64,000 nucleotides of DNA from Candidatus Aalborgicola defluviihabitans (GTDB taxonomy: Bacteria > Pseudomonadota > Gammaproteobacteria > Burkholderiales > Burkholderiaceae_C), in NCBI GenBank assembly GCA_016705575.1, contig JADIXX010000001.1, positions 868,001-932,000 of the forward strand. The letters run 5' to 3'. Both the position numbers and the translations under genes were made by a program. The notes under the pieces were generated by a model. The model saw only the letters and a program-made list of their open reading frames with translations. It searched no databases and was not told where the DNA came from. Each line of letters opens with the position of its first letter. Positions within the stretch are counted from its first letter, which is position 1. Shown in pieces: positions 7,395 through 15,977 of this stretch.

Positions 7395-9799
7395 GTGATA
7401 GACAGGAACGATTTGTCCTTGCGTACGGTGCTTTTGGGTCTTCTGGCACCGCTGCTGTTTGCCTCAGCGCCCGCACACGCCAAGTGGTAAAGAACGCAGC
7501 CGGCTGCTTGGCGGCACCGTTCAAGGCAGCGGCAGTGGCCGTATCGTCTGGCGAAAAAGTATTGCAGTTGGCTGTAGACGACCCACCATGCGTGGGCCGT
7601 GTCATGGCGGTGGACCCTGCCACCATTGTTAGCTCGGTGACGGTGATTGCCTTACAGCAAAAAAACGTGATACCGAAAGATATCGGGCAATGCAAGGGGT
7701 TTATCAACGGCAAGGCCAGTGGTCTCATTGCCGATGCTTTGCTGAAGGTGCCTGGCCTGCCAACACTTCTGGGAGCCAAGGGCACCGATATGCTGGAAGA
7801 CATTGTTGATGGCGGAGCGAGCACTGCGCTTAGTAGCGTACCAGGCATGAGCACTGTGACGGGAGCGCTCTCATGCGGCTGTGCGGTGGCAGACATTGGA
7901 GGCCCGGAAACGATTAAAAAAGTCATGAATGCGGTGGGCAGCGGCGCGCAACAATGCGGCGGCTTGGTGACGGACTTGGTCAAAGGTGGGTTGGTCGGTA
8001 TCGAGACAGGTGCAAAGACTGTTGAGAACACTTTGGAGTCCATTTACCAAGGTGAGCACATGCCTCAAGAAACCTACTACCGCATCTACTTTGCCAACCG
8101 AAAAGAGGCTGAGTACAAATATTGGGTGGCGTTGATGTCACCCTATTCGCAGCTGCACAATGCGCTCATGCGCCAGGGTGGCTACATAGATGGGGTGACG
8201 GCGACGTGTCGGGACTATTTTGATGCATACCGCATGAAACCTGGTAATGCAGAGAAGACCTGCAATAGTTTCCGCGACTCGTACAACCAAGAATTTGCCA
8301 AGTGGGCAGTCTTGCAAGACCAAGTTTGATTGGTCAAGGGCCTGGCTGCAGACCCAACCCTCGCTGCTACCAAGCTGATGAAGTCGCAGTTGGGTTGGCT
8401 GCTGCCACGCAATGGTGATGCGCTGGATTTGCCAAGCTGGAAACGAGGTGACCCGCTAGTGCGTATCTGTGCCAAGGCGGTGACCCAAGCGGTCAAATCA
8501 GTACCGCCTGAAAAGTACATGGGTGGGGCTACGGATGGACTTTTCAAGCGCTATAAGACATTGGCGCTGCTTAGTGCTGCGCACTATTCCTGCGTGTCTA
8601 CCGTGCTGCGTGATGTATATGGTTTCAACCAAACAGTAACTGAGCCTAAAAGCATGGGGCAGTTTGACGACTTCTATTCCTACACCCCCACAGCGTTGAC
8701 TGACCCGCAAAAATATATTCAAAAAATTCAGACGATGGCGGCGAATGCCCAACCGACCGATACGGTAGGCAGCATCTTCTACGCGACCAATCGCCCACTA
8801 CTAAAGCAAGCGAATGTGCTGATCGCTCAGAAAATCACATCGTTTATGGACTATGGCGTAACCAAAGTCGTGATGACAAATATAAAGTCAGAAGAACAAA
8901 AAAAGAAAGAAGAAGACGCAGCCAAGAGAACCGGTGCAGAGTTGCAGCCGAAGAATTCTGCAGAGGCACTGGCTGCCATTACCAAACTTAAAGCCGAGTG
9001 CTCAGACATCCGCTGCGGTACCGATATCACGCACATGTACCAGGCGTGCGGCAAAACCAGTGGTCCACCCGACGAACATGGCGACGTTGCTGGTCCCATG
9101 AGTATTCAAAAGGGCTGTGCCAAAGCTTATGGCGTGCTTTACAGAATATCTGCTGCCAAGGGCAAGTTGGATGAGCATCTGGACGCTGAGGCCAAGCGTG
9201 TACTGGCTCTACCAAGTAAAGACCCAGCCGCATCGGCCAAAGATGTAGAAAAGCAGCGGGGCGAGGCGTTGCAGCAATTCCAGCAACTACGCGATGAAGC
9301 CATTGAGAAGCTGATCACAATAAGCAGCTCTTACAACGCCGGAGTAGCGCTTGAGAAAGCTCTGGAGCCACGATTCGCCGCCTTGTTGAGTGTGCATTTC
9401 AAACAGTCTGCGATGGGCAGCGGTGCGCTGGTAACGCTGCCACCTGCGGCGGGAGGTATGTTACTGGGAGGTTCACTCGGTACCAAACTAACTGCACCCA
9501 CAGCACCCGCTGTGGCCTTGGACTTGCAAACGCCACAACTCGCTAGTTGCAAGCGCTTTCTAGGCCGAGCCGACGAGATGTTGTGCAGCAATGTGGCGGA
9601 TTTCAATGCCTGCAAGTTACAGGTGGATAGCGGCAAACTCAAAACCTGCCGCCAGACCGAACAGGCGCAGGTCTACAGCAAGTCCGATAGCAGCCCCGCT
9701 TCAGAAACCGGAACGGTCCGGCCACATCCGCCCGGAAGCTTGGGCAACACCTCGCTCACCGTGCCGGGCAACCTGGGTAGCCAATTTCACAAGCGCTGA
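7395..9799 (+). pseudogene. Large exported protein gene broken by a frameshift and an in-frame TGA
   Basis: Three pieces look like one gene of about 800 codons. Piece 1 (7395-7490) encodes a classic signal peptide (LRTVLLGLLAPLLFASAPAHA) and stops one codon after AK. Piece 2 (7484-8329) continues in the +1-shifted frame with KNAAGCLAAPFKAAAVAVS. One base missing near 7484 explains the break. Piece 3 (8330-9799) is in the same frame as piece 2, separated only by TGA at 8327. The mature part is rich in Ala, Lys and Cys (e.g. CKRFLGRADEMLCSNVADFNACK near the end), with a charged helical stretch around 8880-8950. No family recognised. Each piece could be a separate ORF, but neither downstream piece has a proper start or signal peptide. 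Confidence 0.65.
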
Positions 9800-9911
9800 C
9801 GACTCATTGCGCAGCGTGTCGTGTTCTCTGCGCGAATTGCGTCTTATAGGGTGAATGTCACTTTTGGCATCCATCAGGTCCATAAATCATGATCATCATT
9901 TGGAGACAGAA

Positions 9912-10382
9912 ATGGCAAAAAAAACAGCGCTGGAAGCAACGGCCAAGGCCCCTGACATGGATGCAGGGGTATCGCTGACACTGGCGAACCCAAAGGCGAC
10001 CTTGGGCTTCCTATCGTTCAGAGGTGCAGGGATCGATTTTGACAAGGGAACGGTTTACATCCACCCCAGCAACCCCGAGCCAAAATTTGGCGGGGTGGCA
10101 GCAGGTGTGCTGTGCGACTTCAAGCGTAACGGCAAACAGACGGGGTTTTACCTCATGAATTTCGTCGTGGGAATCACCTCGGACATGCCAACCAAAAAGA
10201 TGAAGGCATTGGTGGGGGCAACCGCATCCACCAGCGGCCAAACTCTCTCGGTATCACCCGGCGTACAACAGATTTTGGTACCCATCAGCTTAGAGAGTAA
10301 TGCGAGTTACGTCGCCCTCGCCAGCGATGGGCCGTTTATCTTCAAATCCTGCGACATAAGCACCGTCAATTCACCCTCGTGA
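9912..10382 (+). CDS. Hypothetical protein, function unknown
   Basis: 156 residues from the ATG at 9912, which is preceded by GGAGACAGAA; the frame extends further upstream but without a ribosome site. No signal peptide. Residues about 20-60 contain SLTLANPKATLGFLSFRGAGIDFDKGTVYIHPSNPEP, then alternating Gly/Val/Thr segments suggesting a beta-rich fold. It follows the broken giant gene and precedes the DUF3617 protein with almost no gap, so the three were probably one plus-strand unit. No family recognised. Confidence 0.65.
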   Translation: MAKKTALEATAKAPDMDAGVSLTLANPKATLGFLSFRGAGIDFDKGTVYIHPSNPEPKFGGVAAGVLCDFKRNGKQTGFYLMNFVVGITSDMPTKKMKALVGATASTSGQTLSVSPGVQQILVPISLESNASYVALASDGPFIFKSCDISTVNSPS

Positions 10383-10402
10383 AATACCTCAAAGTACGTA
10401 CT

Positions 10403-10834
10403 ATGACTATCACCCTAAAAAAAGTCGCCTGCTTTGCCGGTCTGGCCCTTATGGGCTTGGCCTCTGCCAGCGCGCAAAACCTCAAGCCCGGCCAGTACGA
10501 ATACGCCACCGTGACGGAAGTATTTGGCATGAAAATCCCGGTGAACTTTAAGCAATGCGTGACGCAAAAAGATGTGGACACCAACAGCGCCTACGTTAAC
10601 CAGCAAGGCATGGAAGGCTGCACCCCGCCGGAGGTCAAACGCAAGGGCAACAACATCTCCATGAAATACGCCTGCACCAAACCAAAAATGAGTGGTGAGG
10701 GAAAGGGTACGGTAACCGATGACACATTCAACATGGACATGCGCGTGACGCAGTTTGATGAAGGCAGCGATATGAAGGGCACCGTGGTGCATACCGCGCT
10801 AAGTGCCAAGCGGCTGGGTGACTGTACGAAGTAA
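10403..10834 (+). CDS. DUF3617-family periplasmic protein
   Basis: 143 residues. The start was placed at ATG 10403 because it gives a clean signal peptide (KKVACFAGLALMGLASASA-QN); a GTG at 10379 is in frame and overlaps the previous stop codon. The mature part has the DUF3617 pattern: LKPGQYEYATVTEVFGMKIP, the FKQCVTQKDV cysteine motif, GCTPPEVKRKGN and a final cysteine in RLGDCTK. Family members are small periplasmic proteins of unknown function, widespread in proteobacteria. The gene ends 35 bases from the convergent sigma factor gene. Confidence 0.75.
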   Translation: MTITLKKVACFAGLALMGLASASAQNLKPGQYEYATVTEVFGMKIPVNFKQCVTQKDVDTNSAYVNQQGMEGCTPPEVKRKGNNISMKYACTKPKMSGEGKGTVTDDTFNMDMRVTQFDEGSDMKGTVVHTALSAKRLGDCTK

Positions 10835-10869
10835 TTGCGCCCAGACTGATGCCAGAGCATTGGGGTCGC

Positions 10870-11445
10870 CTAGTCAGCAACCTCAATCAGACCTTCCAGC
10901 CAGGTCTTGGCCTTGACCCAATCGCGGTCCACCGTGCGGGTGGATACGCCCAACAGTTTGGCGATGTCGGCCACCGTCAGGCCTGCAAAGTAACGCAGTT
11001 CCACCAGCTCATACAACGCATGGTCCAATGTGCGCAGTTGTTCCAATGCCGAGTCCAGCAGAAACCAATTGTCGCGTCCATCCGCAGCAATCGACTCTGC
11101 TTGGGACAACGTGACCTGAACCAAGTCACCACCGCGTTTTTCGGCCTGGCTGGCACGCAGGTGGTCTAGCACTACCGAACGCAGCACTTTGCCCACGTAG
11201 GCAAAAAACTGCGCCCGTGATTCACCGGCCATGCCCACGCGCTCAACCATGCGCAAAAAGCCTTCATTCACTAGTCCGGTCGTGTTCAGGCTGGTAACGC
11301 CACCTACGGCATACAGGCGCGAGCGGGCCAGGCGTTTGATTTCGGGATAGAGCAAGGCATACAGCCGTGCCGCAGCACTCTCGTCACCGGTGCGTATGTC
11401 TTGCAGCAATTGTGCAATCTGTTCGGCGGAATCCGTTGGTGTCAA
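10870..11445 (-). CDS. ECF sigma factor (Sigma70_ECF/TIGR02999 type)
   Basis: 191 residues with a TTG start that has GAGGA upstream. Region 2: DESAAARLYALLYPEIKRLARSRL and FFAYVGKVLRSVVLDHLRA. Region 4: HALYELVELRYFAGLTVADIAKLLGVS and TRTVDRDWVKAKTWL, a clear recognition helix-turn-helix. This family lacks a classical membrane anti-sigma factor and is often encoded beside Ser/Thr kinases; one lies at 12286. It probably directs RNA polymerase to envelope genes of this region. No anti-sigma gene is visible. Confidence 0.88.
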   Translation of the reverse strand: MTPTDSAEQIAQLLQDIRTGDESAAARLYALLYPEIKRLARSRLYAVGGVTSLNTTGLVNEGFLRMVERVGMAGESRAQFFAYVGKVLRSVVLDHLRASQAEKRGGDLVQVTLSQAESIAADGRDNWFLLDSALEQLRTLDHALYELVELRYFAGLTVADIAKLLGVSTRTVDRDWVKAKTWLEGLIEVAD

Positions 11446-11538
11446 AGCTGGTGTCCTCGCTGTGGGCGCTTGGGCGCTTTAGCGAGGCAGTTTAAGGCAC
11501 AGCGAATGAGACCCCGGATCAGGGTCTGTAACTAAGCG

Positions 11539-12075
11539 TTACAGCTGGCGGTCTTCGGCTTTGAACTTGCCGTCCGTGATAACCATCTTGGCTTTCGTTT
11601 TGACGTTCATAAACTCGAAGCTGAAAGTGCCCTCTATGACTTTGCCGTTGACTGAGGTGATCTCCAACTGGTTTTTACCATCAACCATCCGGTACTCAGC
11701 AACCGGTTCGCCAAAGGGTTTTTGGCTCACACCTTGCGTGAAGCTGATTTCGCAACTGCGGCTGCCTGATTTGGCAAAGATAAACTTCACGGGCTTGCCA
11801 TCAAAGTTGCTGCAGTTGATGGACAGCTTGTCCACCGGCGTTTTAGGTGGCGGGTAGGCACTGGCACCTTTGGTACTGGCTATCAGGTTGAGCACCCCCT
11901 TGGTGGGCATCAAATACATGATGCCATCGTCGTCACTCTCAAATAATTTGCCGTCTACTGTGGCGCTTAGGCGCTGCGGGGTATCTGCCGTTGCCGCCAG
12001 CGGGAACCCCAGGCCAAAAGCCATGAGTGTCAGTGCCAGTGCGCCAGCGCTGCGGGGAATGAGTGGTATGTACAT
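11539..12075 (-). CDS. Secreted hypothetical protein
   Basis: 178 residues. AGGAGC precedes the ATG, and the signal peptide is about residues 1-30 (ALALTLMAFGLGFPLAATA-DT). The mature domain shows RLSATVDGKLFESDDDGIMYLM near its start and VIEGTFSFEFMNVKTKAKMVITDGKF near its end. The GTFSF...VTDGKF pattern recalls DUF6252-like beta-sandwich proteins, a weak match from memory. It lies upstream of the sigma factor on the same strand (93-base gap) and divergent from the kinase gene, so it may be a substrate or sensor in this regulatory set. Confidence 0.7.
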   Translation of the reverse strand: MYIPLIPRSAGALALTLMAFGLGFPLAATADTPQRLSATVDGKLFESDDDGIMYLMPTKGVLNLIASTKGASAYPPPKTPVDKLSINCSNFDGKPVKFIFAKSGSRSCEISFTQGVSQKPFGEPVAEYRMVDGKNQLEITSVNGKVIEGTFSFEFMNVKTKAKMVITDGKFKAEDRQL

Positions 12076-12285
12076 GGTGCTCCTTGGGTGGAATAAGTCG
12101 TCGTGGAGGTGCAGGGTTTACAGTGCTGTCTGCATCAATAAGACGTAGCGCGGGCGTCCATTGCGCCACAACACTAAAAAATAGACAACACCTGTGGCAT
12201 CTGTCGTACTTCTGGGCCGATTTGCGTCTTACCACTTAAGGTATCCCGCCTGTTTGGGTTAGCCTACGAAAAACACACAGCCTCC

Positions 12286-15144
12286 ATGACCGTCAATCCC
12301 ACTGATTTAAAGCGCCGGTTCGCCCTGTTTGACGCGGTGGCTGACTTGGCTCTACCTGACCGTGCTGCCTGGTTTTTGGCGTTGCAAATCAGCGAGCCTG
12401 AGCATGTGGCCGCAGTGCAGAACCTTTTGAATGCCTTGGATCAGACCTCCACCTTCCCAGACCAGTCCCCCAGTCTGGTGGGTATCAGTGCCCGTGAATT
12501 TGACGCCCAGGTGGATCTGGCGGCCGCACCCGAGGTGAGCGCCCCAATCGGCGCCGGAGATCTGGTCGGTCCCTGGCAGCTGGAACGCAAGATTGGCGAA
12601 GGCGGTATGGGCGCGGTGTGGTTGGCCGCGCGGCTCGATGGAAATTTTGAGGGCCATGCCGCCATCAAGTTCTTGCGCACCGGACTGGGCAAAACCGAGT
12701 TGGTCGATCGCTTCCTGCGGGAGCGCCGCCTGTTGGCCCGCCTGACCCATCCCGGCATCGCACGACTGCTGGATGCCGGCGCCCACCACGGTGAACCCTA
12801 CCTCGTGATGGAGTACATCGACGGCATGCCGATTACCGACTGGGCGGGTGGCAACTCACCGCAGTTGGTGCAACGTATTGATCTGCTTCTCAAGGTATGC
12901 CGGGCCACCGAGTACGCGCACGGCCAACTCATCGTGCATCGCGATATCAAACCGTCCAATGTGATGGTGAGCCGCGCAGGCGAGCCGGCCTTGCTGGACT
13001 TTGGCATTGCCAAGCTGTTGGACGATATAGAGCCTGGCGAAGCGACTGCTTTAACCCATATCACCGGACGTGGATTCACCTTGGGCTACTGCGCGCCAGA
13101 GCAAATCACCGGCGAGGCCACAGGGGTGGCTGCCGATGTGTTCTCGCTGGGGGTGTTGGCGTTTGAGTTGATCACAGGGGTCATGCCATTCGCCGGTGAA
13201 AATCGCACGGCACTGGAACATGCCATCGTGCACACCGAGGCGAAGTCGGTGGCCAAGGCATTGCTGACCGCACCGACGTCGGTGGCGGGTAGGCCGCACG
13301 ACGCGGCTCGTGCGCAAGGCGATCTGGATGCCATCGTGGCCAAGGCACTGCGCAAGAATCCGGCTGACCGATACCCTACGGTGGGTGCGTTTGCTGCCGA
13401 CTTGGAGCGCTGGATCAGCAAGCTTCCGGTGGAAGCGCGCCGTGGTAATTGGCGCTACACCACGGGCCTATGGCTGCGGCGCAACCGGTTGGTGGCGGTG
13501 CTGGCGTCCATTGCCTTTGTGGCGGTGAGTGCTGGATTGGTGGTGGCGCTGTGGCAAGCCCAAAGGGCCAATGCAGAGGCTCTGCGTGCCAACAAAGTGG
13601 CAGACTACTTGGGTGAACTGATACAAAGCGCCAGCCCCGACAACCACGGTGGCAGTTGGCCCACCGTGCTGACCCTGCTGGAGCAATCCGAGAAAGACTT
13701 GGGCACGCAGTTTGCCGATGATCCCAAAACACATGCCACGCTGCTACAGCGTTTGATCGAAACCAACGACGCGCTAAACCGCAATGCCGTGGCGTTGGCC
13801 CAGTTGCAGCAGTTGCAGGCGCTGCTGGCCCAAACGGAATCGGCGGACTCGGATGCCATGCTGGACGTTCGCAAACACACGGCCCAGATCTTGCGCCGAC
13901 TCAACCGGGAACCGGAGGCCCTTGTCATCGACGAGCAATTGTTGCCGGTTTTTGAACGGCGCTACGGTGTGCAAAGCGAGGCCTACGCCCTGCTGCTACA
14001 AGGCCTCAGCAGCAGCTTGGCCGGTGTGGGGCGCATGCAAGAGGCCAAAGACCGGCTGATGCAGGCCGCGACCATCATGACCAAGCTGTTCCCCAAAGAC
14101 TTGGCCAAGCGTGTCGATGTAGTCAACGATGCCGCCGTGCTGCTGACCCAGCAGGCACTGTGGCGCGAGGCCGCAGACACACTGAGCGCCATTGAGCCTG
14201 ATTTGCCAGCCGTGGCCCGCTTGGGTGGTCAGCATGTGCGCGACGCCCTCATCATGCGGGCCAACCTGGAGGCCATTCGCTTACGCCTGGGCCAGTTCGA
14301 CGGGACGCAAGCACGCCTAGAAAAGATCGTGGCCGAACTGGATGTACTGCTGGGCAAAGGCAGCCCCTTGGCGATCAGCTCGATCGACCGTTTGCAAAGC
14401 CTTGCCAATGAAACCGGCCGCTTTGCCGATTCTGTGGCCATCAACCAGGCACTATTGGAACTACAGAAAACCCAGCCAGGCGCGGCGGAGCGGCTGGCAG
14501 ACACCGAACTCAATCTACTGGGTATTGAAATCCGCCGGGGTATGGTGCCCAACGCCACGGTAAAGGCGCAGCTAGAGCACATGCTGGCAGTCGCGCCCCA
14601 AAACTTGCCGGGTGGCGGAGCCGAGCGCGCCGAGTTTTACCGGCGCCTGTCTGACGCAGCGGCGGGTTCGGGCTGGTTGGATCTGGCCGACACAGCACAA
14701 AAGTTGGCCCGCACCGATCTGGCCCAAATCAACAACTCCAACCCCGAGCGTGCGGCCCAAGTTAACCGCAGTGCGGCACTGACGGCCTATCTGCGCGGCC
14801 AGCCACAGCGTGCTGTGGAGTTGTTGCAAGACCGCTTTGCGCTGTACGAGAAATCACTGGAGGGCGACAGTCCGCGCCGTGCCACGCTGTGGCTACAGCG
14901 TGCGTTGTTTGAAGCGGAGTTTAATGCCGCCGCCGCCGCCCAATCGGTGGCGCAGAGCAAGGCCATGTTTGCGCGTCTGGGCGGTCCGCAGCCCCATTGG
15001 AAAGCGGTGTTGGCGTATCTGGACGCCCGCATTGCGCCCGACAGCAACGCGGCAGCCGTTCGTGCTGCGGAAGACGCGGTAGACCAGGCCTTTATGCGCC
15101 CACGCCCTTCGAACTGGCGAGTTCCCTATATGGCTAGTTTATAA
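12286..15144 (+). CDS. Membrane-anchored Ser/Thr protein kinase with C-terminal helical/TPR-like region
   Basis: 952 residues. The Hanks-type kinase domain covers about residues 95-375: Gly-loop KIGEGGMGAVWLA, the lysine in AAIKFL, HRDIKPSNV (H218, D220, K222), DFG in LLDFGIAK (D238) and the APE-like CAPEQITGEA. One membrane segment follows at about 405-425 (LVAVLASIAFVAVSAGLVVAL). Residues 430-952 are an Ala/Leu/Gln-rich helical repeat region like the TPR tails of this kinase class, probably periplasmic. The cytoplasmic kinase should thus be coupled to an outside signal. It diverges from the secreted protein and sits near the ECF sigma factor. Confidence 0.9.
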   Translation: MTVNPTDLKRRFALFDAVADLALPDRAAWFLALQISEPEHVAAVQNLLNALDQTSTFPDQSPSLVGISAREFDAQVDLAAAPEVSAPIGAGDLVGPWQLERKIGEGGMGAVWLAARLDGNFEGHAAIKFLRTGLGKTELVDRFLRERRLLARLTHPGIARLLDAGAHHGEPYLVMEYIDGMPITDWAGGNSPQLVQRIDLLLKVCRATEYAHGQLIVHRDIKPSNVMVSRAGEPALLDFGIAKLLDDIEPGEATALTHITGRGFTLGYCAPEQITGEATGVAADVFSLGVLAFELITGVMPFAGENRTALEHAIVHTEAKSVAKALLTAPTSVAGRPHDAARAQGDLDAIVAKALRKNPADRYPTVGAFAADLERWISKLPVEARRGNWRYTTGLWLRRNRLVAVLASIAFVAVSAGLVVALWQAQRANAEALRANKVADYLGELIQSASPDNHGGSWPTVLTLLEQSEKDLGTQFADDPKTHATLLQRLIETNDALNRNAVALAQLQQLQALLAQTESADSDAMLDVRKHTAQILRRLNREPEALVIDEQLLPVFERRYGVQSEAYALLLQGLSSSLAGVGRMQEAKDRLMQAATIMTKLFPKDLAKRVDVVNDAAVLLTQQALWREAADTLSAIEPDLPAVARLGGQHVRDALIMRANLEAIRLRLGQFDGTQARLEKIVAELDVLLGKGSPLAISSIDRLQSLANETGRFADSVAINQALLELQKTQPGAAERLADTELNLLGIEIRRGMVPNATVKAQLEHMLAVAPQNLPGGGAERAEFYRRLSDAAAGSGWLDLADTAQKLARTDLAQINNSNPERAAQVNRSAALTAYLRGQPQRAVELLQDRFALYEKSLEGDSPRRATLWLQRALFEAEFNAAAAAQSVAQSKAMFARLGGPQPHWKAVLAYLDARIAPDSNAAAVRAAEDAVDQAFMRPRPSNWRVPYMASL

Positions 15145-15153
15145 CTTGACTAG

Positions 15154-15930
15154 CTATAGATTCCCTGCCGTTGGCGCTGCCAGATAAACGGGCATGGTGA
15201 CTCGGGTAAAACCGCCGTTATAGGGGTTGGTATGCATCGCCAACTGCCACAGAGCCAAGGTGGTTGCGATTGAAAACAACACCAACACAAGTCGCCCGGC
15301 AGGTGGACGGTCCAAATGCGAGGCCGCAATCATCATATAGGCGAAAAAAGCCAGCAAAATCACCACCCACCACTGATTGTTGTCTGTGTGATCACTGCCA
15401 ATAAGCAGGCGTCGAAGACGGGCATCCTCCAGTTCATCGACCGCTTTGAGCCACTGTCCCACCATTAGCGCAGGCGAGCCGTCACGGCTCAAGCGTGCGC
15501 CCTGCATTCGCAGTTCGCGCAGTGCCTTTGCCGCATCAGGACTGGCTTTATGGTTGAAATGCACACCCCACTCGTCAGTAGATACGGCATTCCGGTAGGC
15601 CACTAACAGCACTTCAGCCTGGGAGACATTCAACGCAGCAGGTTCCCTAAGTTCACTGAGTCTCATCAATGCCGAGACTTCCTTGGACGCTGCGTCAATA
15701 GCCGTTCTCTGCTGTGTCCAGATGTCGACAGCAAGAAAAGTCAAAAAGAGCGCGAATATGGTGGTAACCGGTACAAATGCTGGACCCACGGGAAGGAGCT
15801 TGGGCACGCTGGCAAAGCGGCGATTAAGCCAGCCCAGCCACAAAAAACTGGCTGCCAACATCAGCCCCGACAGCAAGGTGAGTATCAGCAATTGCAAAAA
15901 CGAAGATAAATCGAAATAGGCGTCAAGCAT
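15154..15930 (-). CDS. DUF4239-family membrane protein
   Basis: 258 residues. Two membrane segments lie at the N-terminus (LLILTLLSGLMLAASFLWLG; FVPVTTIFALFLTFLAVDIW) and two near the C-terminus (WWVVILLAFFAYMMIAA; RLVLVLFSIATTLALW), enclosing a soluble helical region. That topology and the QQRTAIDAASKEVSAL start of the soluble part fit DUF4239 (bestrophin-like) proteins. The gene lies 47 bases downstream of arsA on the same strand but is not an obvious arsenic gene. Function unknown. Confidence 0.7.
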   Translation of the reverse strand: MLDAYFDLSSFLQLLILTLLSGLMLAASFLWLGWLNRRFASVPKLLPVGPAFVPVTTIFALFLTFLAVDIWTQQRTAIDAASKEVSALMRLSELREPAALNVSQAEVLLVAYRNAVSTDEWGVHFNHKASPDAAKALRELRMQGARLSRDGSPALMVGQWLKAVDELEDARLRRLLIGSDHTDNNQWWVVILLAFFAYMMIAASHLDRPPAGRLVLVLFSIATTLALWQLAMHTNPYNGGFTRVTMPVYLAAPTAGNL

Positions 15931-15977
15931 GATTTAAGCGGTGCATCAGACCGGTAAAAACGATATTGGCGACCAGT

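Noticed and set aside
8327..8329. TGA in the giant exported-protein gene as selenocysteine codon
   Set aside because: No selenoprotein family or SECIS-like hairpin directly after the codon, and an independent frameshift exists upstream; a nonsense mutation is simpler.
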